Source of the DNA: an uncultured Clostridia bacterium
GTDB lineage: Bacteria; Bacillota; Clostridia; TANB77; CAG-508
Assembly (NCBI GenBank): GCA_944386375.1
Contig: CALXAW010000023.1
Span: 1-15,079, forward strand
Direction of reading: 5' to 3'
DNA length: 15,079 bases
Shown: piece by piece, positions 5,836 through 13,185 of the stretch
How positions within the stretch are numbered: position 1 is the stretch's first letter
Layout of the letters: each line of letters opens with the position of its first letter
Position numbers and translations under genes: made by a program
The notes under the pieces: model-generated
Databases searched by the model: none
Seen by the model: only the letters and a program-made list of their open reading frames with translations
Told to the model about the DNA's origin: nothing

Positions 5836-8068
5836 TTATTTATTTGCTAATTTTTTTAATTTGTATTCTAGCCCAGTGTTTCTGTGTTTGCTGTCTACAT
5901 TATTTATCATATATTCTACTACTTTTGGACTACCTACAATTACAAGTAATTTTTTTGCTCTTGTTATTCCTGTGTATAATAGGTTTCTTGTAAGTAACAT
6001 TGGTGCTGTTGGTGGTAGTACCATTATTACTACATCAAATTCGCTTCCGCTGTGATTTGTGTATTGTTATACTATAACTGTGTTCTATTTGTTCTAGTTC
6101 TTCAAATTCGTAATAACTTATTTTTTCGTCATCAAATTGTATTTTTATGTATTTTTCTTTTTCGTCTATTTTTAGTATTGTACCCATTTCTCCATTAAAT
6201 ACACCATTTCCTATTTCGTGTTTTTCTGCATTTTTTTCCCAGCTGATTTCATAGTTGTTTTTTATTTGCATTATTCGGTCTCCTACTCTATATGTTGCAC
6301 CTAAACTGTTTTTTTCTGGGCTGTTTTTTCTTTTTGGGTTTAATACTTCTTGTAATGATTTATTTAGTTCTTTTGTTCCAAGTATGCCTTTTTTGGTTGG
6401 GGTTAATACTTGTATGTTTTGAAAAAAGTCATAATCTCCATATTCTTTTAATCTTCCATTACTTAAAGATATTACTTGTTTTAGCATTTCTTCTTGATTG
6501 TTTTGTTTTATAAAAAAGAAGTCTTGGTTCATTTCTTCTTGTTCTATGTCTTCTTTTGATAAAAATGGTTCACCACTATTTACTCTGTGTGCATTTATTA
6601 TTATTTTACTTTTTGCTGCTTGTCTAAAAATTTTGTCTAGATGTACTGTTGTTATTTCTTCTGATGCTATTATGTCTTTTAGTACTGTTCCTGGTCCTAC
6701 TGATGGCAACTGGTCTACATCTCCTACTAAAACTAGCTTTGTGCCTCTATATATACATTTTATTAAATAGTTCATTAAAAATATGTCTACCATCGAAACT
6801 TCGTCTATTACTATTATATCTGCATCTATTGGCGCTCCTTCAAAGTCTTGTCCTTTTTTTAAAATATCGTCATCATTAAATTTTCCTATTTCTAGCAATC
6901 TGTGTAATGTGCTTGCTTCTTCTCCTGTTGCTTCTGTCATTCTTTTTGCTGCTCTTCCTGTTGGGGCACAAAGTACTATTTTGTATTTTTGCTGTTTATA
7001 TATGTCTATTATTGTTTTTATTATTGTGGTTTTTCCTGTTCCTGGCCCTCCTGTAATTATTGTTACATTATGGTTATTTATTGCTTTTACAGCTTCTTTT
7101 TGCTTTTCTGATAATATTATTTCTGTTGTGCTTTCTATATTATATAATTTTGCTTCTATGTTTTTTACTTTTTTTATGTTTTCTGAATGGTCTATTCTTA
7201 TTATTCCTTTTGCTACATCTTCTTCTGCTTTATAAAAATTGTATAAATATACCCATTCTTCTTTTTTTGCTCTTTGTTCTATTACTATTTCGTTTTTTAC
7301 TTTTAAATTTATAAGATTGTTTTCTACAATTTCTGCTGTTACATCTAATAGTTCTATAACATATTCTATTAGGTTTTGCTTTAGTGTACAGCAATGGCCA
7401 TTGTATGTTGTTTTTATTAATGCATATTTTATTCCACTTTCTATTCTTTTGTCATTATCATATGATACTCCTAATTCTAAAGCCATTTTGTCTATATGTT
7501 TAAAGTCTACTCCTCTAGTTACATCTATTAGAACATATGGATTTTCTTCTATTTCTTTTATTGCATTTTCGCCTAATAATTTATATACTTTTTTAGCATT
7601 TTCTAATGATATTCCAAACTTTTCTAGATATCCTACTATTTGCCATATTTCCCAGTTTTGTATAAAACTTTCTGACATTTCTATTGCCTTTTTTTCGGTT
7701 ATTCCTTTTATACTTACAAGTTTTATTGGGTCATATTTTAGTATGTGTATGGTGTCTTCTCCAAATTTATTTATTATCTTTTTTGCTGTTACTTCTCCTA
7801 TTCCTTTTATGTTTCCTTTTGCTAGGTATTTTTCTAATGCTCCTAATGTTTTTGGCATTATTTTTTGGAATGTTTGTACTTTAAATTGCGTTCCATATTC
7901 TTTGTGTTCTGTGAATTTACCTATTATTTTTAATGTGTCTCCACTGTTTACAAATGGTAAGTAACCTACTATTGTTATTTCTTCTTGCTCTGTTTGAAAT
8001 ATTGCTACAGTATAACTATTTACTTCGTTTTGATATATTATATCATCTATAATTCCTTCTAGTTCCAA
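5836..8068 (-). CDS. recD2: RecD2 family DNA helicase, requires a +1 frameshift
   Basis: RecD2 is a 5'-3' superfamily 1B helicase for DNA repair and replication-fork maintenance in bacteria lacking RecBC. TTG start at 8068, GAGG 7 nt upstream. Seen: N-terminal OB-like part, helix-hairpin-helix repeats (~80-130), Walker A GGPGTGKT (340-347), DEVSM (422-426), and the C-terminal helicase motif ITIHKSQGSEF (~667-677). The zero frame ends at 6035 after 677 residues. Codon 674 is CGG (6049-6047); skipping its C gives Q-G-S-E-F and continues to 5836, for 743 residues, the usual family length. The glycine restored is nearly invariant in this motif. First gene of a recD2-comF-KAP operon, with a promoter at 8095-8123. 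Confidence 0.93.
6046..6049 (-). other. +1 frameshift site CGGA in recD2
   Basis: Minus strand reads ...AAA TCA CAG C GGA AGC GAA TTT... Skipping C restores K-S-Q-G-S-E-F, the canonical helicase motif; without skipping the protein ends four codons later and loses its last ~70 residues. Confidence 0.9.
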
Positions 8069-8094
8069 AGTTTTGCCTCTTTTCTTTTTTGTTT

Positions 8095-8123
8095 AGTTTA
8101 TCATAGTTCATTTTTATTTTCAA
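8095..8123 (-). promoter_or_regulatory. Sigma-A-type promoter of the recD2 operon
   Basis: Minus strand TTGAAA (8123-8118), 17-nt spacer, TAAACT (8100-8095), about 27 nt before the TTG start. The stretch between it and the hairpin at 8324 is AT-rich, holding only a weak 8-bp inverted repeat (8226-8254). Confidence 0.5.
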
Positions 8124-8293
8124 GGTGAATAATATTGGGATTTTTTTATTAATATAAAAGTCTCTATGCTCAAATGTTTTTGAATATAATTTTATGAAAT
8201 AATTAATTATTACTTTAACATATTTATGTAAATTTTGTCAAGTGCTATTTACATTTTGTTCCTTTTTATATATTTCTTTTTAACTGTAATTTT

Positions 8294-8324
8294 TTCTAGT
8301 GTAGGAAGAGTTCCTACACTAGAA
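8294..8324 (-). terminator. 14-bp hairpin after the pilin-like/GT-like gene pair
   Basis: Perfect 14-bp inverted repeat (TTCTAGTGTAGGAA) with a 3-nt loop, 12 nt after the stop codon at 8337. On the minus strand it is followed by A6 rather than T6, so it may act as an mRNA 3' stabiliser or an inefficient terminator. Confidence 0.55.
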
Positions 8325-8336
8325 GTTATTACTCTT

Positions 8337-8690
8337 TTAACTATCATGCACACTGTCTAGAACGTCTTTGCATTCTTTCCAGTCTACTACTTTTACACAT
8401 TCGTAGTCTTTTGAAAGTTTTTTTGCTATTTCTTTGGTATTGTCTGTTGAGTCTAAGTCTGCTACTATAATATTTTTTAAGTAGTCTTCTCTTCCATATA
8501 ATAGCTTAAATAGGCTTGAACGTAAAAAGCCTTCTATTTTTTCTTCTTGATTTTTTACTGCTATTATTAAATATATTCCGTCTGCTTTCATGTTTGTGTA
8601 TGTACACATATATACAATTGTTTTTATTATTTCGAATAAACCATAAAGGGCTAATGTCCATAGTATGGCATTTAAGAAAAAATCTATCAT
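8337..8690 (-). CDS. Short membrane protein with partial glycosyltransferase-like domain
   Basis: 117 residues from ATG at 8690, with AGGAGG 8 nt upstream. One hydrophobic segment (~4-30) is followed by a stretch resembling the first half of a family 2 GT-A fold: a beta-strand with YLIIAVKNQEEKI (~40-52) and a DLDSTDNTKEI motif (78-88) like the nucleotide-sugar-binding DxxSxDxT pattern. The second half of a normal glycosyltransferase is missing, and I see no continuation in another frame before the hairpin at 8324. It follows the small prepilin-like gene by 52 nt and probably shares its transcript. Catalysis is doubtful; function unknown. Confidence 0.75.
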   Translation of the reverse strand: MIDFFLNAILWTLALYGLFEIIKTIVYMCTYTNMKADGIYLIIAVKNQEEKIEGFLRSSLFKLLYGREDYLKNIIVADLDSTDNTKEIAKKLSKDYECVKVVDWKECKDVLDSVHDS

Positions 8691-8742
8691 CTTTCTTGCC
8701 TCCTATGGACATTATATGTTTTTTATTATTTTTTGCTACTAA

Positions 8743-9210
8743 TTATTTTACAATATATTTACTGTTTGGCACTTGTTCTATTGTATAATAAATTTGGTCG
8801 CCGTCTTGTACCCCTTTTAGGCTTATTACGCTTTTTGTTTCTATATTTACTAGTAATTCTTGGTCTACCGCTTCTATGCCTAGCTCTTCTAATGTAGCTT
8901 TATTGTAATATTTATAACCTGTTTTATCACTTATGCCTGCTCCAGCAAATGCTATATTTTCTTGCTCTGTATTTTGTAGATTTTGGCCTATTTCTAAAAC
9001 TGTGCTGTCTCCATTTTTGTAGTCTTTATATAAGCTATCTACTTCTGTTTGCATTACTTCTAATTCTGTTGTAAATACTGTTAATCTACTATTTTGAATA
9101 ACATTACTGCCTGTTGAATATGCTATTGATGATATTATTAATAATAATACTATCATTATAATTAATGTAACTAGTGTTATTCCTTGTTCTTCTTTTGCAT
9201 TTATTTTCAT
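8743..9210 (-). CDS. Small prepilin-like (type IV pilin/pseudopilin-type) protein
   Basis: 155 residues from ATG at 9210, with AAGGTG 6 nt upstream; an in-frame GTG at 9219 lies inside that ribosome site and is rejected. Residues 1-10 end in EEQG, the likely prepilin-peptidase site, followed by a hydrophobic helix (ITLVTLIIMIVLLLIISS). As in the Ig-repeat protein at the left edge, the residue at +5 is not Glu (here Thr). The remainder is a small soluble domain with a coiled helix (~45-65) followed by beta-rich sequence. Likely membrane- or pilus-associated, exact role unknown. It has its own promoter and precedes the GT-like membrane protein. Confidence 0.85.
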   Translation of the reverse strand: MKINAKEEQGITLVTLIIMIVLLLIISSIAYSTGSNVIQNSRLTVFTTELEVMQTEVDSLYKDYKNGDSTVLEIGQNLQNTEQENIAFAGAGISDKTGYKYYNKATLEELGIEAVDQELLVNIETKSVISLKGVQDGDQIYYTIEQVPNSKYIVK

Positions 9211-9240
9211 ACATATCACCTTATATTTTTTTATATAACA

Positions 9241-9269
9241 ATAATATCATTACTTTTATTTTAAATCAA
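9241..9269 (-). promoter_or_regulatory. Sigma-A-type promoter of the small prepilin-like gene
   Basis: Minus strand TTGATT (9269-9264), 17-nt spacer, TATTAT (9246-9241) with TGA before the -10; predicted start ~24 nt before the ATG. It lies directly downstream of metK, separating the two units. Confidence 0.65.
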
Positions 9270-9275
9270 GTATTA

Positions 9276-10392
9276 TTATTGCTTTAAATTAACTATTTTT
9301 TCCCATAGTAAGTTTTCTTTTCCAAAATGCCCATAGTTAGTTGTTTGAGTGTAAATTGGTCTTTTTAGTTCTAAATATGTTATTATTCCTTGTGGTGTTA
9401 GGTCAAATTTATTTTTTATTATTTTTATTATTTCTTCTTCTGGAATTGTATTTGTGTTAAATGTATTTATATATAGTGATATTGGCTCTTTTACTCCTAT
9501 TGCGTATGATATTTGTATTTCGCATTTTTTTGCATATTTATTTGCTACTATATTTTTAGCAATATGTCTTAACATATATGCACCGCTTCTGTCTACTTTT
9601 GTTGCGTCTTTTCCAGAAAATGCTCCTCCGCCATGTCGTGCATATCCTCCATATGTGTCTACTATTATTTTTCTCCCTGTTAGCCCTGTGTCTGCTAGTG
9701 GTCCTCCTATTACAAACCTTCCTGTTGGGTTTATAAGGTATTTTGTGTTTTTGTCTATATATTGTTTTGGCACAGTTACATCTATAACTTGTTTTTTTAT
9801 ATCTGCTTTTAGTTGTTCTAAACTGATATTTTCTGTATGTTGTGTTGATATTAATATTGTATCTATTCTTTTTATTTTGTTTTTATTATATTCTACTGTT
9901 ACTTGAGTTTTTCCGTCTGGTCTTATATATGGTAATATATTTTCTTTTCGTACTTGTGCTAATCTTTTGGCAAGTTTATGTGCTAGCATTACTCCAAATG
10001 GCATATATTTTGGTGTTTCGTCTGTTGCATAACCAAACATTATTCCTTGGTCTCCTGCTCCTCCTACATTTTCGTTTGTTCCGCATAGCTATGTCTGGGC
10101 TTTGCTCTGTTATGTTTATGTCTATTATACATGTTTTATAGTCTATATCTGTTTTTGCATTATTATATCCTATTTTTTTTATTGCTTCTCTTGTTATTTG
10201 TTCTATGTTTATTTTTGCTTTTGTTGTTATTTGTCCTGCTATTGTTATTTTATTTGCTGATGCAAATGTGTTTACTGCTACTCTTGAGTTTGGGTCTTGT
10301 TTTAAGCATTCGTCTAATATACTATCTGATATATAGTCACATAGCTTGTCTGGGTGTCCTTCTGTTACACTTTCTGATGTTATTAAATACAT
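9276..10392 (-). CDS. metK: S-adenosylmethionine synthase, requires a +1 frameshift
   Basis: MetK makes S-adenosylmethionine from methionine and ATP in the cytoplasm. ATG at 10392 with AGGAGG 6 nt upstream; the in-frame extension beyond it has no ribosome site. Motifs: TEGHPDK (10-16), GGAGDQG (110-116) and the phosphate-binding GGGAFSGKD (~254-262). The zero frame ends at 9976 after 138 residues. Codon 104 is CGG (10083-10081) after ATG; skipping its C gives A-M-G-T-N and leads straight into GGAGDQG, for a 371-residue protein, slightly short for the family. A cell without another metK could not live on the truncated form. A lone TATAAT at 10416-10411 may serve as its -10; no SAM riboswitch is visible in the short leader. 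Confidence 0.93.
10080..10083 (-). other. +1 frameshift site CGGA in metK
   Basis: Minus strand reads ...ATA GCT ATG C GGA ACA AAC... Skipping C joins S-P-D-I-A-M to G-T-N-E-N-V-G-G-A-G-D-Q-G, in line with the SPDIxxG...GAGDQG pattern of MetK. Confidence 0.9.
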
Positions 10393-10421
10393 ATTTTTCC
10401 TCCTATATATATTATAAGCCA

Positions 10422-10459
10422 AAAAAAGAAGCTTATTCTATTTGAACTGCTTCTTTTTT
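10422..10459 (-). terminator. Terminator of the lepB-holB-ricT-ferredoxin operon
   Basis: Minus strand AAAAAAGAAGC (10459-10449) pairs with GCTTCTTTTTT (10432-10422) around a 16-nt loop and ends in a T-run; it starts 7 nt after the ferredoxin stop codon. Confidence 0.8.
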
Positions 10460-10466
10460 ACTTTAC

Positions 10467-10637
10467 TTATTCTTCTTCTGGTGCTCCAGTTGGGCAAACT
10501 CCCGCACATGTACCACATCCGATACATGCACTTGCATCTATTTCGAATCTTTCGTCACCTTGTGATATACATCCTACTGGACATTCTGCTGCACATGCGC
10601 CACAACTTATACATTTATCTGTTATTTTGTATGCCAT
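10467..10637 (-). CDS. Clostridial-type 2[4Fe-4S] ferredoxin
   Basis: 56 residues from ATG at 10637, with AGGAGGTG 5-7 nt upstream that overlaps the stop of ricT. Two CxxCxxCxxxCP clusters are present: Cys9, 12, 15, 19 and Cys38, 41, 44, 48, each binding one [4Fe-4S]; an extra Cys is at 23. It is an electron carrier for anaerobic metabolism (hydrogenase or pyruvate:ferredoxin oxidoreductase type partners). Length and layout match clostridial ferredoxins. It is the last gene before a terminator. The C-terminus ends in three Glu. Confidence 0.95.
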   Translation of the reverse strand: MAYKITDKCISCGACAAECPVGCISQGDERFEIDASACIGCGTCAGVCPTGAPEEE

Positions 10638-10649
10638 ATTTTCACCTCC

Positions 10650-11564
10650 TTATATTTCTTCTAGATTTTTTACATCTATTTCTTCTAATTTTTCTAGCTC
10701 TTCTAATTCTTTTTGATGTTCTAGTTCTTCGTCATTTATTGTTTCTTTTACATTGTCTTTTATTATATTTATTTCTGATGATTTGTATTTTTTGTGTATC
10801 CAGCCATCTCCGTCTTTAAATTTTACTTTTATTTGTTCTTTTAATATTTCTACTCCTTCTACTTCTCCTACTCCTTCTGATGTTTTTACTATTGCGCCTA
10901 CATTTGGAAGTCTTTTTAGTTTGTCTTCATATACTTCTTGTTCGTATTTTAAACAACACATTAATCTGCCACAATTTCCAGATATTTTAGATGGATTTAA
11001 TGATATGTTTTGTTCTTTTGCCATTTTTATTGAGACTGTTTCGAAGTTTCTTAAAAATGAGCAACAACATAGTTCTCTACCACAAACTCCATTTCCTCCA
11101 ATTCTTTTTACTTCGTCTCTTACTCCTATTTGTCTTAGTTCTATTCTGGTTTTATATATTGCAGCTAAGTCTTTTACTAATTCTCTAAAGTCTATTCTTC
11201 CATCTGCTGTGAAGTAAAATAGTATTTTGCTATTATCAAATTTATATTCAACATCTGTAAGTGTCATGTCTAATTTGTGTTCTTTTATTTTATTTATACA
11301 AACTTCAAATGCTTCTTTTTCTTTTTTCTTACATTCTTCGTAATGTTTTTTATCTTTTGGAGTTGCAAATCTTATTATTGTTTTTAGTGGTTCTAAAAGT
11401 TTTTCGTCTTCTATAATTCTATTTGGAATTATTACTTCTCCATATTCTTCTCCTTGAACGGTTTCTACAATAACAAAATCTCCTTTTTTTACTTTTAACC
11501 CTTCTGGGTTAAAAAAATATATTTTTCCTAGTCTTTTAAATCTAACTCCTACTATATTTTTCAT
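10650..11564 (-). CDS. ricT: RicT/YaaT, PSP1-domain protein of the RNase Y-associated complex
   Basis: In Bacillus, RicT (YaaT) forms a complex with RicA and RicF that binds Fe-S clusters and steers RNase Y in mRNA processing, affecting sporulation, competence and biofilm. The 304-residue protein shows the PSP1 domain and its cysteine signatures: Cys161, Cys166-168 (CGRELCCC) and Cys198, Cys203-204 (CGRLMCC). The tail (~275-304) is Glu/Leu-rich and probably coiled-coil. ATG at 11564 with GGGAGG 6-7 nt upstream; it overlaps the 3' end of holB by 23 nt, so translation is probably coupled. The ferredoxin gene follows at once. Confidence 0.93.
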   Translation of the reverse strand: MKNIVGVRFKRLGKIYFFNPEGLKVKKGDFVIVETVQGEEYGEVIIPNRIIEDEKLLEPLKTIIRFATPKDKKHYEECKKKEKEAFEVCINKIKEHKLDMTLTDVEYKFDNSKILFYFTADGRIDFRELVKDLAAIYKTRIELRQIGVRDEVKRIGGNGVCGRELCCCSFLRNFETVSIKMAKEQNISLNPSKISGNCGRLMCCLKYEQEVYEDKLKRLPNVGAIVKTSEGVGEVEGVEILKEQIKVKFKDGDGWIHKKYKSSEINIIKDNVKETINDEELEHQKELEELEKLEEIDVKNLEEI

Positions 11565-12444
11565 TAACTTCCTCCCATATGCTAAAAAGCATATAATCTA
11601 TACACATATTGTAATTGCTATTTGCTTTTAGTCTTTTTTTTGTTTCTTCTACTATTTCTATGCATTTTGCATATTTATAATTAGTTTTACTTATATTTAA
11701 TAATAATATATTTATATATTCTAATATCTCGTAAATATCGTCTTTTTCTTTATATATAATTTCTCCTGTGTTTAATATATTAATTATATCATAATTTTCT
11801 AAATTTTTTATCATTTTGTTTATATCTTCGTAAAATTCGCTTTTGTCTTTTAATCTAATTGCTCTACCTATACTACCATTTGCTAAGTTTATTATGTTTT
11901 GATTTACTTTTATGTTATAATTACTTTCTATATATTCTTGTATTTGTTTGTCTTCTATTTTGTTAAAGTGCATTATTGTACATCTTGATTTTATTGTATT
12001 TAAAAAGTTGCTTTCATTTTCTCCAATTAGTATTATTGTTACAAATTCTGGTGGTTCTTCTAATGTTTTTAATAAACAGTTTTGTGCTTCTACTGTCATT
12101 GTGTCTGCATCATTTATTATATATACTTTGTTGTTTGATATTATTGGCTTTTCTATTACTTTTTGTTGTATATTTCTAATTTGATCTATTTTTATAGAAT
12201 TTCCTTCTGGTTCTATTATAGAAAAGTCTGGGTTGTTGTTTGTATCAAATTCTATACATGATTTACATTTGCCACAATTTGTATTTTCTAGGCATAACAG
12301 CGCTTTTGCAAATTCTTTTGCTATTAGTTTTTTGCCTATACCTTTTATTCCAATAAATAAATAACTGTGTGAAGCTTTTTTTAGGTTTATTGCTTTTTCT
12401 AGGCTTTCTTTTATGTTGCTATTTCCTATTATTTTTTCAAACAT
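11542..12444 (-). CDS. holB: DNA polymerase III subunit delta'
   Basis: Delta' belongs to the clamp-loader complex that places the sliding clamp on DNA. The 300-residue protein has the AAA+ N-terminal part with a degenerate P-loop (GIKGIGKK, 32-39), a zinc module (Cys51, 57, 60, 63) and the conserved NCLLKTLEEPP sequence; the C-terminal half is the less conserved helical collar domain. ATG at 12444 is chosen over an in-frame GTG at 12453, which is too close to AAGG (12459-12456). It lies 13 nt downstream of lepB and overlaps ricT; holB-ricT adjacency is usual in Firmicutes. Confidence 0.93.
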   Translation of the reverse strand: MFEKIIGNSNIKESLEKAINLKKASHSYLFIGIKGIGKKLIAKEFAKALLCLENTNCGKCKSCIEFDTNNNPDFSIIEPEGNSIKIDQIRNIQQKVIEKPIISNNKVYIINDADTMTVEAQNCLLKTLEEPPEFVTIILIGENESNFLNTIKSRCTIMHFNKIEDKQIQEYIESNYNIKVNQNIINLANGSIGRAIRLKDKSEFYEDINKMIKNLENYDIINILNTGEIIYKEKDDIYEILEYINILLLNISKTNYKYAKCIEIVEETKKRLKANSNYNMCIDYMLFSIWEEVNEKYSRS

Positions 12445-12457
12445 TGTTATCACAACC

Positions 12458-13102
12458 TTAATCTACATGTCCAAATTTATTTAGTGGCCAAAATCTAAAT
12501 GCAACTGTGCTTTCTACTTTTTCTAGTGGAATACATCCAAATGCTCTACAGTCTGTACTTTGGCTTCTGTTGTCCCCTATTGCAAATATATAGTTTTCTG
12601 GTACTGTAAAGTCTGAAAGTACTCCTTTTGATATGTCTGTTACTACTCCGTCTTGAAGATAATTTTCTTCTAATTCTTCGCCATTTATAAATACTTTTCC
12701 TTCTTTTATTTCTACATGCTCTCCTGGAAGTGCTACTACTCTTTTTATATAACTTGTTTTTCCTATTTCTAAGACATTATATATAAATTTGCTAAAAAAG
12801 TTTGTTGGCTCATTTGTATATATTGCAACTGGGCCGTTTTTTTCTATGTCTTCTTCACTTAAGAAATTAGCACTTGGTGCTTCAAATGTTATTATGTCGC
12901 CTCTTTCTGGCATTTGTTTTGTTGTTCTTCCCCATCTATTTAACCATAGTCTTTCGTCTTGTACTAGTGTTGGATACATTGATGGTTGTTTTACTATTGT
13001 TGGTGTTCCTACAAAGTATCTAATACATAATGCTAATACTACAGCTATTATTATACAATATATCCATTCTAAAACTTCTTTTAATACGGTATTTTCTTTC
13101 AA
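12458..13102 (-). CDS. lepB: Signal peptidase I
   Basis: Membrane serine protease removing signal peptides from exported proteins. The 214-residue protein has one N-terminal membrane helix (~12-31), the catalytic Ser41 in QPSMYPTL, the general-base Lys120 in SYIKRVVALPGE, and the conserved GDNR...SxDCRAFG box (~176-189). TTG start at 13102 with AGGAGG 7 nt upstream. First gene of the lepB-holB-ricT-ferredoxin unit, behind a near-consensus promoter at 13134-13162. It is not expected to process the prepilin-like proteins of this window, which need a prepilin peptidase not seen here. Confidence 0.95.
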   Translation of the reverse strand: MKENTVLKEVLEWIYCIIIAVVLALCIRYFVGTPTIVKQPSMYPTLVQDERLWLNRWGRTTKQMPERGDIITFEAPSANFLSEEDIEKNGPVAIYTNEPTNFFSKFIYNVLEIGKTSYIKRVVALPGEHVEIKEGKVFINGEELEENYLQDGVVTDISKGVLSDFTVPENYIFAIGDNRSQSTDCRAFGCIPLEKVESTVAFRFWPLNKFGHVD

Positions 13103-13133
13103 ATTTGTTCCTCCTAAACTTTTAACTTAAATA

Positions 13134-13162
13134 ATTATACATTATTTTTGCTTTTTTATCAA
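13134..13162 (-). promoter_or_regulatory. Near-consensus sigma-A promoter of lepB operon
   Basis: Minus strand TTGATA (13162-13157), 17-nt spacer, TATAAT (13139-13134); predicted start ~25 nt before the TTG start. The -35 begins inside the 3' arm of the hairpin at 13160-13185. Confidence 0.75.
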
Positions 13163-13185
13163 CTAAAGTATTTAATCTTTAGTTG
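13160..13185 (-). repeat. 9-bp hairpin over the kinase stop codon and lepB -35
   Basis: CAACTAAAG (13160-13168) and CTTTAGTTG (13177-13185) with an 8-nt loop holding the kinase stop codon. No T-run follows on the minus strand. It could be a weak terminator for murG-kinase transcripts or an operator at the lepB promoter. Confidence 0.5.

Noticed and set aside
8226..8254. ATGTAAAT/ATTTACAT inverted repeat upstream of recD2
   Set aside because: Eight AT-rich base pairs with a 13-nt spacer, over 100 nt from the promoter; likely chance.
9211..9219. GTG start of the small prepilin-like gene
   Set aside because: GTG is part of the AAGGTG ribosome site; ATG at 9210 has the correct spacing.
4457..10083. 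Three independent pseudogenes
   Set aside because: Each gene has only a single break of one identical kind, all conserved motifs on both sides are intact, and metK is normally essential.
4457..10083. prfB-type programmed frameshift with upstream Shine-Dalgarno
   Set aside because: No SD-like sequence at the proper distance before the sites and no stop codon at the shift position.
10393..10422. N-terminal extension of metK to an upstream in-frame start
   Set aside because: AGGAGG lies within that extension and points to the ATG at 10392, which also matches the family start.
10393..10466. SAM riboswitch before metK
   Set aside because: The leader after the operon terminator is too short and has none of the conserved S-box helices.
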